Positions 8,494-16,431 of a stretch of 64,000 nucleotides of DNA are shown piece by piece (position 1 is the stretch's first letter; every line of letters begins with the position of its first letter). The notes beneath the pieces were generated by a model. The model searched no databases. It saw only the letters and a program-made list of their open reading frames with translations, and had not been told where the DNA came from. Origin of the DNA: JALORV01 sp963702595 (GTDB lineage: Bacteria; Pseudomonadota; Gammaproteobacteria; Burkholderiales; Burkholderiaceae_F); NCBI GenBank assembly GCA_963702595.1, contig CAVPDC010000018.1, positions 1 through 64,000 of the forward strand. The letters run 5' to 3'. The translations under genes and the position numbers were made by a program.

Positions 8494-10806
8494 TCAGACT
8501 TCAGGGTGTAGCGTCAGCCCCCAGCGATTGAGTTTGCCGACGTCCTCGGCCGCCAAGTCGGCCACCTTTAAGGTCCACTTGCCCGCCAGCGGCTGGCCGG
8601 CCAACTGCGCTAGGGCCGGCGTGGTGGCAGGGGTGTACGTCGCGACGATGTCGTCGGCATTGCCGCCGGTGCCGGCATGCAGCACCACCTCGGTCCCCGT
8701 GGGTGAAACCAAGCTCACGCGCAGATCGCCAATGTAGGGGTGGCTGATGTCCACGGCCACGTCCACCTGCCCCAACGAGGCGCTGCCCGTGGCCTGCAGA
8801 CTACGAGTGATGCCGGCGCTTTGATTGTCCGGTACGGTCACGCCAGCGTTGTCGTTCAGCACCTGGGGGCCGGTCGGACCAACCACGCCGGCCACCGGTG
8901 TGACCACCAGTGCCCAGCGCACCAACTGGCCTTGATCCATGGCCGCCAAGTCCTGCACCTTCAGCTGCCATGGGCCCTGCGCCGACTGGCCGCGCAATGT
9001 GGCCAGTGCCGGCAGCGCGGCTGCGTCTAGCACCAACTTCATCCCCTGCGGCGCGTTGCCCTGCTGACGGTTATGCAGCACAACGGCCGCCCCGACGGGC
9101 GGCACGAGCGTTGCGACCAAGTCACCAGGCCAGCTATGGATTATGTCCACCTCCGCCTCCAAAGAGTCCACAACTAGGCCGGCGGGCAGGTTCAGCGTTT
9201 CGGTGATGCCGCTGGCCTGGTTGTCCGGGATGTTGCGGTTCGGAGACGCCTCAAAACGCTGAGCCACCGGCGGAGGTGTGCTGCCGCCCAGCCGGCAACG
9301 GAACTGCATCTGCGGCCCGGCCGGCGCGATGCTGTCAACCACCAGTTGCGAGGGCGTGCCGTCCCACCAGCGACTCGCCGGCGTAGTGTCGTCGCCAAAG
9401 CGCGCCATGGCACCGGCGAACAAGTCCCCCGTGTCGCCCCAGCTGTCGCTGCCACGCTCGAACTCGAACTGGCCGTCGGCCTGCTCCAGCGAGCACTCGT
9501 AGTGCCGCGTAGGGCTCATCTGCTCGAAATTGTTGCTGCCTTCTTCGTCGATGTGCCAGATGGCTAGGCCCTGGCCGGGCAGCGCGGCATCGCGCCCGGT
9601 CTTATGGCGCGCCTCAATGAGAAAGTACTCCTTATCGTCCTTGGCTAGCAGCGCAAACTCGTTGGCGCCGGCCTGCAGGCTGAACTGACGGTCGTGTTCA
9701 ATGGTGGTCACGCTGGCCGCCCATCCCGACAAGCGCTTGAGGTAGCCGCCGATCTGCGTGGGGTTCTTGGGGTTCACGTTCGCGCCACTGCACATCAGGC
9801 ACCAGGCGCCCACTCCGCCGGACTCGTCGCCGTAGTCGTACAGGTCCGGGTAGTCGCACAACATGTGGCCGTTCTCGTGGCAGAAGGTGCCCAGTGTCAG
9901 CTCGTTGCCCATGTTGGTGAACTGGTAGTCCATGGCCCGCTTGGCGCCGACCAGCGGCACCGGCGTGCCCATGTGGAAGGCATGCGGCCACAGGCCCTTG
10001 CTCCAGTTGTTAACCGTGGGACCGGCGTAGTACACGTTCATGGCGTAGACGTAGTTGCTGCCGTCCACCGTGAGCGTGGAGAAGTCGAAGCCCTGGCCCT
10101 TCCAGTGCGCCAGCGCCTCGTTGATGAGCTCGCGTGCGCGGATGGGCTGCTCCACCGACTCGTCCGTGTAGTAGCTGCGCTGCTTATTAGCGCGGTAGTA
10201 CGGCGCGACCACATTTGTGTAGCGGCAGCGGCCCAGCGAGTTGTGTAGGAAGTAGTCGTGCACGGAGCCGTTGTTGCCGAAGCCGGTGTAGCCCGGCTGG
10301 TTGCAGAAGCGCTCCACCTCGTCGCGGGTGATGGTGCCCGGCACGTCCGGGAACTCCACCAACAGGCAGAGGCCAATGAAGTCCCCCACCGTGCCGCGGC
10401 GAGGCGGCGCTGCCAGCACGCCTGCGCCGCGCGCGGCCAAGCGCCGCAGCGCGCGGGCCTCGGTTTGGCGTTCGCGTCGGCGCTCTTCGCAGCGACGCCC
10501 GCTCATGGTTAGAGCGGACTCCCTCGCCATTGCCCGGGTGCGCTCGGCACGTAGCCGCACCGACCGCGGCACGCCGGCGCTAGCCGCGTCCGCGCTGGAG
10601 CGCATACCGGGCACGGGCTCTAGGTTCATGCCATCGGGCGACGGTCGGGCGACCTCCCACCATCCGGTGGCCGGGTTCTGCACCACGGTGTAGCCCTCGG
10701 GCGTCTCGAAGCGGGCGAGGTGCTGGTTGCCCCAACCACGCACGACAATGGCGCTGCCATCGGGCTGTGTGAACTGGAAGGTCTGGCCGGCAAAAGGCAG
10801 GGACAT
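8494..10806 (-). CDS. M6-like metallopeptidase with two P-domain-like modules
   Basis: 770 residues. The first 60 residues resemble the propeptide start of M6 peptidases (FQFTQPDGSAIVVRGWGNQH). The catalytic zinc site is HENGH at 310-314 in TLGTFCHENGHMLCDYPDL, with the following YGDESGGVGAWCLMCSG matching the Met-turn region of the family. Two C-terminal modules of about 115 residues each begin PDNQASGI and PDNQSAGI and end in LVRWAL/LNRWGL, the style of proprotein-convertase P domains. Known M6 enzymes are secreted, but there is no signal peptide here, and GAGG before the start codon supports this N-terminus. It lies 148 bp behind the MBL gene on the same strand. Confidence 0.85.
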   Translation of the reverse strand: MSLPFAGQTFQFTQPDGSAIVVRGWGNQHLARFETPEGYTVVQNPATGWWEVARPSPDGMNLEPVPGMRSSADAASAGVPRSVRLRAERTRAMARESALTMSGRRCEERRRERQTEARALRRLAARGAGVLAAPPRRGTVGDFIGLCLLVEFPDVPGTITRDEVERFCNQPGYTGFGNNGSVHDYFLHNSLGRCRYTNVVAPYYRANKQRSYYTDESVEQPIRARELINEALAHWKGQGFDFSTLTVDGSNYVYAMNVYYAGPTVNNWSKGLWPHAFHMGTPVPLVGAKRAMDYQFTNMGNELTLGTFCHENGHMLCDYPDLYDYGDESGGVGAWCLMCSGANVNPKNPTQIGGYLKRLSGWAASVTTIEHDRQFSLQAGANEFALLAKDDKEYFLIEARHKTGRDAALPGQGLAIWHIDEEGSNNFEQMSPTRHYECSLEQADGQFEFERGSDSWGDTGDLFAGAMARFGDDTTPASRWWDGTPSQLVVDSIAPAGPQMQFRCRLGGSTPPPVAQRFEASPNRNIPDNQASGITETLNLPAGLVVDSLEAEVDIIHSWPGDLVATLVPPVGAAVVLHNRQQGNAPQGMKLVLDAAALPALATLRGQSAQGPWQLKVQDLAAMDQGQLVRWALVVTPVAGVVGPTGPQVLNDNAGVTVPDNQSAGITRSLQATGSASLGQVDVAVDISHPYIGDLRVSLVSPTGTEVVLHAGTGGNADDIVATYTPATTPALAQLAGQPLAGKWTLKVADLAAEDVGKLNRWGLTLHPEV

Positions 10807-10954
10807 GGCGTGCCTCGCATCGAGTTGAGGTTGATGGCAGTTCTAGGCTCATATATCTCCGTTTGAGCGTCCAGCTCCAGGCCGGACCCTGTGCCTTTGA
10901 AGCACGCCACTCAGCGAAGTCGAACGTTCTGGACCCACTCCTTGTAGGACTCTC

Positions 10955-12241
10955 TCAGCACGGTATCTTGCAGTCGATCCAGTGGCCGTCTTTCTCCGGA
11001 ACAAAGACGCTTTGCTTCGCGGCTGGCGGCTTGTCACTGCGAACGAACGGCATGTGCCGCAGCCCCATCTCCGACAAGAGATCCTGGAGCGGGATACCGT
11101 TGCGATACTTGCCGGGCCCTTCTTGTGTCGAGATCATCGCGGGCGTGTTCTCGGCGAGGTGCTCCTTGACGAACACCAACGGCGTTGCGTTGTGGCTACC
11201 GTGATGGCCGATCTTCACGAAGGTCGCGCTGGCCGCGAGATCGAGCGCCGCTGGGTTGGAGAGAATCGTCATCCATGTCGCGACCTCCGCGTCGCCGGGC
11301 AACAGCAAACGCGCGCGGCCGATCTCAAGGACGAGAACAAGGCTCTCGCCGTTGAGGAAGCCGTCGAGTGCCCTCGCGGCATACATTAAGTCGTCGTTGA
11401 AGAGCCGGATCGCCTCGAGGGACTTGTCGACGAACGGCCGCCGATAGGGAAGGGATTCTGTCGGAACGCGCCAATCCTCAGAGAACGGCGAATCGAACGG
11501 AGCCGCGGGTGCGCCCGCCAACGCCGAGTCGAAGCCCCACGTCGACGGGACTTTCTTGTTCTTGCGCATCGCCTGATCCGTCGGCGGGCCGAGCACGTGA
11601 ACCTTGACATCGGGCAGCACGGGTGTAATGAAACTCGTCGGGTAATCCCCCTTCTCGGGCAAGAAACGTCGAGTCGAGGGGCGGCCATCGGCCCTCTTGA
11701 AGCCGTGCAGCAGGTTCTCGATTGCGGGCTCGTTTGCGCGCGCGTTCCAGAGCATGAACGCGACCGCCGCTTGATCGACTGCGTCGCGCGAGCCGAGCGC
11801 TGCGAGCGCCGCGGGCGTCAGCGCGCCGTTCGCGTCGCAGATCGAGGCTGCTGCGTCCATCAATCCTTGCCATGCTCGAAGCGCCGGCTCGTCCTGCGCG
11901 CTGTCCGGGTTTGCGGTGAACGGCAGCCAGACTTCTTCGACTGTCACGTCCGCCCAAAGATCCTTCTCGCCGAAACCCGAAATGTGATCTTGGTGACGGT
12001 GCGTCGCAACGACAACGTGAAGCCCCTTGCCGTTCAGATGCTCCTTGATCTGCTCAACCAGTTCCCGGTCACTGAAGTCTCCTTTGCCCTGCGAGTGAAA
12101 TCCGCAGTCGACGAGCATTCGTCGTTCACCATCCCCTGTCGGGATTCGTATTAGGAAGCAGTCGCCGAATCCGACCTTGTACATTCGGACGGAGATGTCG
12201 CTCTTCGTGGCTCCGCCGCGCCTCTTACTGGTCCCGGTCAT
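10955..12241 (-). CDS. ComEC-like MBL-fold metallohydrolase
   Basis: 428 residues. Near the N-terminus MYKVGFGDCFLIR and LVDCGFHSQG lead into ATHRHQDHISGF (79-90), the dimetal motif H81-x-H83-x-D85-H86. Later VLEIGRARLLLPGDAEV and FVKIGHHGSHNA give the bridging Asp and final His, as in the hydrolase domain of ComEC/Rec2. Unlike ComEC there are no membrane helices, so this is a free cytoplasmic enzyme; nuclease or phosphodiesterase activity is inferred from the fold. An insert of about 170 residues sits between the metal motifs. Its ATG overlaps the stop of the upstream HExxH peptidase by 4 bp (ATGA), indicating translational coupling and a joint role. Confidence 0.8.
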   Translation of the reverse strand: MTGTSKRRGGATKSDISVRMYKVGFGDCFLIRIPTGDGERRMLVDCGFHSQGKGDFSDRELVEQIKEHLNGKGLHVVVATHRHQDHISGFGEKDLWADVTVEEVWLPFTANPDSAQDEPALRAWQGLMDAAASICDANGALTPAALAALGSRDAVDQAAVAFMLWNARANEPAIENLLHGFKRADGRPSTRRFLPEKGDYPTSFITPVLPDVKVHVLGPPTDQAMRKNKKVPSTWGFDSALAGAPAAPFDSPFSEDWRVPTESLPYRRPFVDKSLEAIRLFNDDLMYAARALDGFLNGESLVLVLEIGRARLLLPGDAEVATWMTILSNPAALDLAASATFVKIGHHGSHNATPLVFVKEHLAENTPAMISTQEGPGKYRNGIPLQDLLSEMGLRHMPFVRSDKPPAAKQSVFVPEKDGHWIDCKIPC

Positions 12242-14106
12242 GCTCTCGCCTCGTGCATTCCGTGATAGTCGACAGCGAACGGATCGGCCAGTGGGTCGTT
12301 GACCGGCCAGCCAAGCGCGTTAGTCGTGGCAGACAGCGCCATCCTTTCGAGATCCTGGCGGTGCGACTCGTAAGGCGCCGAGCCGATCACGAAGCGAACC
12401 TTGCCCGTAACGTCAATCACGAGCGTCAACCCGGTCGGGAAAGCTCGCTGAATGCCGCCGACGCCAAGCAATTGCATCTGCACGAGCTGAACCACGAGAC
12501 CGAAACGCGCGGTGCCGTCAGAGGTAACGCGGCGATTGGAATGGAAGTGCGGGCGCTGCAAGTCCTGATCGGGCAGCATCCCTAGACGCTTCCGCTCGTC
12601 CGGCGCGAGCGTATTGAACCAATCCACGATCGCGTTCCCGAGCACAGTCGCTGATGGAAGATCGTCCTGTGTCCAAGTTTCAGAGAAATCCGAACGCACC
12701 GGCGGCGCTTGCCGCGCGAACGCGCGGTCGGATTGCGCCTGAGCTTCGGGGACGAATACATCCCCGCCGTCCTCGGGCGTCGAAGCACGTTGCTCCTCGA
12801 TGTCAAACTGGATCGCGAGCTTCACCCAAGCGCTGAACGTCGCCTCGTGCTTGCGCCACTCGTCATCGCGCGCGACATCAAGCAGCAGAGCGCTGACCGC
12901 GAGCGAACCCGCCTCGGCTGCGAAGATCCCGCGCCGTCGGCACGCCTCGATGACCGAAGCACGCAGCCCCAGCTCGTCAAGCGGATTCAACTCCCAGTCC
13001 GCCGTGACGAGCGCGCGCAGGAATGCGCCAAACGTCACGTCTGCCGGCGGCAGATAGTCGAAAGCGCGAATGCACATTGTGAGGACGGACTGAGCGACTC
13101 GGACGCACTCCGCCGTAAGCCTGCGAACCAGGTCCGGATGCAGCGCGCCCTGCGGCAGCACGCCAGTTCCTCCCGTCGCGATTCGAATGAGATCCACCGA
13201 TCGGCTCTCGAACGACGCGAGAAACGCCTCCAAGATCGCAGCCACAAGCACCGCACCGAGCGCATGCTCCTCGCGCACGTCCTGAATCTTCGTCTTGCTG
13301 TCGAGGGCGGTGCGTAGCGCCTTGCCGCTCCCGAGCCCTTGACCGAATTGCGCCGCGATGTCGAAGAGCAGGCGGCTCTTACGGATGTCCGCGCCCGCGT
13401 TCTGCAACTCACGCTGCACGAGGTCGCGGAAGGTCAGGCGCTGAAACACCGCGACGATGTCCGCGAATCCTTCGTGGAATGCGCGGACGTGCGGATTCGT
13501 CGCGACATTGAAGTAGGGCCTTAAGCGATCGACGATGGCATGCGTTACCTCGTGAGCGATGATGTCGTGCGAGAGACACGTGAAGATCACCTGCCCCGGC
13601 AGGTTTTCACCCGGCGCGTCCCTGCTCGCGCGAAAGTACCCGAACAAGATGGCACGCAGCTTCGGGTGATAGAACGCGTTGCTGCCGCGAAAGGCGTGAG
13701 GCACGAGCCGCAATCGGCGCCTGCCGCCGAAGTACGTGACGCGCCCGAGAGCGCGGTCGAATTGCTCCAGCGTACGCGTCGCGACTGCGTACACCATCTG
13801 CTGGTGGAACTGCGGGTCGGACTCAGCCGGCTCGAGTCCGAGCTGCATGGCAATGTTCGCGTCATCGAGGTTCGCGGGCTTCAGCCAGACCGGGATCGCG
13901 CCGGATGCATCGACGTCGACGACCTCCAAGCGGCGTCCGTGGAAGCTGACGGCCGCCTTCGAGGTTTCGTCCTTACGCAACGGCAGTTCCTCGAAACGAA
14001 TCTGCATCGTTGCCTGGTGCTCGCCGGCACGCGCGACCATGGGATCAATCGCATAGATCCGAAGTTGCCGATACTCCGGTCTAGTGTCGCCCGGTGATCT
14101 TCGCAT
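12238..14106 (-). CDS. Gluzincin-like HExxH metallopeptidase, first gene of cluster
   Basis: 622 residues, start supported by GGGAGG about 6 nt upstream. HEVTH at 185-189 in SHDIIAHEVTHAIVDRL is a zinc-peptidase active site, and FHEGFADIVAVFQ about 25 residues later provides E212 as a likely third ligand, the spacing of thermolysin-like gluzincins. The long C-terminal part (about 250-620) is helical and unfamiliar; near its end GLVVQLVQMQLLGVGG may be a separate small domain. No secretion signal is present. It heads the cluster and is coupled to the MBL gene by a 4-bp overlap. Substrate unknown; an intracellular target or activation of a partner enzyme is plausible. Confidence 0.75.
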   Translation of the reverse strand: MRRSPGDTRPEYRQLRIYAIDPMVARAGEHQATMQIRFEELPLRKDETSKAAVSFHGRRLEVVDVDASGAIPVWLKPANLDDANIAMQLGLEPAESDPQFHQQMVYAVATRTLEQFDRALGRVTYFGGRRRLRLVPHAFRGSNAFYHPKLRAILFGYFRASRDAPGENLPGQVIFTCLSHDIIAHEVTHAIVDRLRPYFNVATNPHVRAFHEGFADIVAVFQRLTFRDLVQRELQNAGADIRKSRLLFDIAAQFGQGLGSGKALRTALDSKTKIQDVREEHALGAVLVAAILEAFLASFESRSVDLIRIATGGTGVLPQGALHPDLVRRLTAECVRVAQSVLTMCIRAFDYLPPADVTFGAFLRALVTADWELNPLDELGLRASVIEACRRRGIFAAEAGSLAVSALLLDVARDDEWRKHEATFSAWVKLAIQFDIEEQRASTPEDGGDVFVPEAQAQSDRAFARQAPPVRSDFSETWTQDDLPSATVLGNAIVDWFNTLAPDERKRLGMLPDQDLQRPHFHSNRRVTSDGTARFGLVVQLVQMQLLGVGGIQRAFPTGLTLVIDVTGKVRFVIGSAPYESHRQDLERMALSATTNALGWPVNDPLADPFAVDYHGMHEARA

Positions 14107-14620
14107 CGCGTCCTCCCGCCGTTCAAATAGTGCGTCGTAACGTCGTTGTCCGTCGGGTCTGCGGCCTCATTTCGGCGCTCCCTTGCTTCTACACGCCGCG
14201 TCACGCTGGCGCAGTCGCGTCGAAAGCAAAGTACGCCTCATAGAAGGCAGAGATGAAGCAAGCACCGTTTGTATATTTAATACGCACCCTTTCGTACCGC
14301 AAGCTCAAACACAAATTGCAGATCGCGCTTGTGGGGTATTGATCTGCCTCGTCTCCCGCAAGCCGTCCGTCTCTGGAGGATGGCTCTCTCGGTTGAGGGG
14401 CAATGTTGCGGATCAAAGGCATGAGCGTTCAAGTAGGTCAGGCTACTGCTGGGCCGGCCTGTGTAGAACTGGTGGCGGCAGGCTTCGATCACGACCGGCG
14501 CCTCGGTGCGGGTTGGAATCATTCCAGGCGCATGCATTTGTCGCGCGGTTTGCCGTTGAAGCTGTTGTCGGAGCGCGCCAGTTTGCTGCCCTGTGCAAGC
14601 CCTTCGCCGCGAGCGTTTAG
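14107..14620. other. Upstream region of the peptidase cluster
   Basis: About 510 bases before the first cluster gene. It must contain that gene's promoter on the minus strand, but no clear -35/-10 pair can be chosen. A locally AT-rich patch lies near 14270-14285 (gtatatttaatacg). No convincing ORF. Confidence 0.4.
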
Positions 14621-14898
14621 TGGCAACGCAAGCCCGCCTCTCAGACGGACTCTGTTGCGCTGCGGAGATTGATCAGAGCCGAAACTATAAGCGCAGGGTT
14701 TCCGGTCGGCACCGCCCCGGCTAAGGCAATAAGAGCGGTAGCGAGTCCAATGACCGCCTTGCCATTCCCGGGACTCTGGTGGCTCTAGTTGCCGCTCTTC
14801 TACTTGGCGGTCTAATCAGCGGCGCTTTCGATCGAATCGATTTGCTTTTGGAAAGATTCCTGAGGTTCTTCAGCCTGGATTGGTGGACACTGCGCTGA
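14621..14898 (+). pseudogene. Fragment of a membrane protein, unknown
   Basis: Two adjoining plus-strand frames read like protein: ALRRLIRAETISAGFPVG, then after a shift near 14760 LVALVAALLLGGLISGAFDR, a transmembrane helix, ending SLDWWTLR before a stop at 14898. No start or ribosome-binding site is visible. It may be the 3' end of a small membrane protein. It sits 120 bases before the repeat cluster at 15018. Confidence is low because the frames are short. Confidence 0.25.
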
Positions 14899-15017
14899 CG
14901 TTCTGACCGATGACCTTGGCCAGCGTGCGCTGAACACCAAGAATCTGTCGGCTCGCTTGACTGAATCCGTTGCCTCGCGTCGACGAATCGATTAGGCGGC
15001 AAAGCGGTTGACCCTTA

Positions 15018-15062
15018 GGCTTGTTGGCTACGCTACGGTCGACTTGCGCCGGAGCCCTGCTC
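15018..15062 (-). repeat. Inverted, diverged piece of repeat B
   Basis: Read on the minus strand this piece matches the left part of repeat B (around TTAGCCAACAA and TTGACCG), so it faces the copy at 15184 with repeat A lying between them. The arrangement resembles the long imperfect terminal repeats of a miniature element. The match is moderate and judged by eye. Confidence 0.45.
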
Positions 15063-15078
15063 GGATAGGCAGCTTTGG

Positions 15079-15188
15079 GGTTTAAGACGCCGTCTTGGGG
15101 GGTGGACAACAATATGGCAGGTTAGGCGAAACCTTTGCTGCATCAATCACTTGCGCAACGGTCAATCAGATAACTCGCAGACATCAGC
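15079..15188 (+). repeat. Repeat A, copy 1
   Basis: Matches 28931-29039 in the same orientation at about nine bases in ten, counted by eye, with one 1-base gap. It contains the palindrome AAGACG-C-CGTCTT, and the other copy has AAAACG-C-CGTTTT, so both arms changed together. The last bases (AACTCGCAGACATCAGC) are the same as the 3' end of nagZ in copy 2. Repeat B follows without a gap. Confidence 0.8.
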
Positions 15189-15327
15189 TGGCTTCGACTC
15201 AGCAAGTTGACCGTCTTAGCCAACAAAATCCTGGCCGCGCGGCCCATTTGTCGGGTCCGAGGCCGACGCGGCTAACTGTCCTGCGCGTTGGTGAACCGAC
15301 GGTCAACAGTCCAAACAGTGCAGATTC
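15184..15327 (+). repeat. Repeat B, copy 2
   Basis: Same-orientation match to 2526-2671. GTTGACCGT and ACGGTCAAC form a perfect inverted pair near its ends. Its right edge forms the last codons of the broken universal stress gene on the minus strand, so it appears to have replaced that gene's natural 3' end. Confidence 0.75.
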
Positions 15328-15959
15328 CCTCCTCGTGCTTGAACGTAGTGCGTTCGAGCTTGGCGAGCGCCGTCCGCACCTGGATCGGCACCTCGTCGAC
15401 ACCGTGCGCGAGGTGCAGCGTGAACTGCGGGCCGAAGAGCGCCTGATGGGCAAGCGTGAACCGCAGCGCGGCGTGGCTGTGTTCGCTGCCGCCGAAGCCA
15501 AGGCCCACGCGCAGCGAGTTTGCTCTCGTCGCACTGCCCTGCCGGATCAGCAACACCGGGGTGCGGCAATCGGCAAGGACCGTCCGCGCCACCGAGCCGA
15601 GCAGGACGTTCATGCGGGCCGTTCGCCCGTGCGAACCCATGACGATCAGGTTGGAGTCGTGTTCGCTGGCCCACTCCGCGATCTCAGGTCCCGGACTCCC
15701 GACCCGATAGAACCACGCAGGATCCAGTCCCACCTGCCGCAGCCCCGCCACGGCGGGCTGCAGCACGCTGCGCGATTTGGCCTCGTGCCACGCATACACG
15801 AGGTCCCCCCGCCGCCGATCCGGCCTGCGGCGGTATCGGGTACTGGACGTTCAGTACATCGATCTGGGGACGAGCTTCACAGGGAAACGGCCGGCTTGCG
15901 ACGAATCGGAGCGCCGCCTCGCTGTGAGGACTGCCGTCGACCGGTATGAGCAGTTTCAT
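15272..15959 (-). pseudogene. Universal stress protein (UspA-like), frame and 3' end broken
   Basis: The start at 15959 opens MKLLIPVDGSPHSEAALRF, the N-terminal motif of the Usp family. The frame breaks at a run of six C (plus strand, about 15803-15808). Removing one base continues into YAWHEAKSRS and NLIVMGSHGRTARMNVLLGS, the G-2x-G-9x-G(S) ATP-binding signature, then RTPVLLIRQ. A second Usp-like domain starts (SLRVGLGFGGSEHSHAALRF) but ends in repeat B, so the tandem protein is cut. The homopolymer break could be a sequence error; the repeat-associated end is not. It lies beside a cation ATPase, a common companion of Usp genes in stress islands. Confidence 0.7.
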
Positions 15960-16222
15960 TCGGGCTCCCACGGAGATCGCGCAGCGGGTGCGCCCGTCAT
16001 CAGCGCCGCGCGAGCGCACGCGCGCGATCAAATTCTAGGTGGCGCGCTTTGGCACGACCTGAGAACCGGAGCAGACGTTGACTCCTGTCAGCGGAGTCGC
16101 CGGCGTCCGAGTTAATCCCAATAGCATTCTTCGGCTCAGCCGAACGCTGCTCGGTCGCCTGAGAAATCGCCGCGTGGGGTAACACCCATGCTTGCGAGCG
16201 CTCTGGCACGCGCGCCGGCGAA

Positions 16223-16242
16223 ACCTGCCGGTGAAGGCAGGT
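16223..16242 (+). promoter_or_regulatory. Hairpin upstream of the cation ATPase gene
   Basis: ACCTGCC and GGCAGGT pair perfectly around a 6-nt loop, about 190 bases before the ATPase start. It could be part of the 5' leader. I see no match to a known riboswitch. Confidence 0.25.
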
Positions 16243-16431
16243 AACATGCGACGTCGGCAGGAAGTGCTGGGGAGTAGCTCCCAAGTGGCTTCGGGCGTCA
16301 ACACGGTCTGGAAACGGACCCGCCCGGAGCACGCCGCCCGCCCAAGGCGAACGCGGCGATGCAAGACCAACGCGACCTCATTTAGATGCCCGCGCCAAGG
16401 CTGGCGCGTTGATGCACTGAGGAGCGGAACC

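Noticed and set aside
14870..15112. 80-codon minus-strand ORF across repeat A
   Set aside because: It lies mostly in repeat sequence and has no ribosome-binding site; the frame is a by-product of the repeat.
16223..16242. Riboswitch before the cation ATPase gene
   Set aside because: Only one 7-bp hairpin is seen; no conserved core of a known riboswitch class (such as yybP-ykoY or cobalamin) could be recognised.
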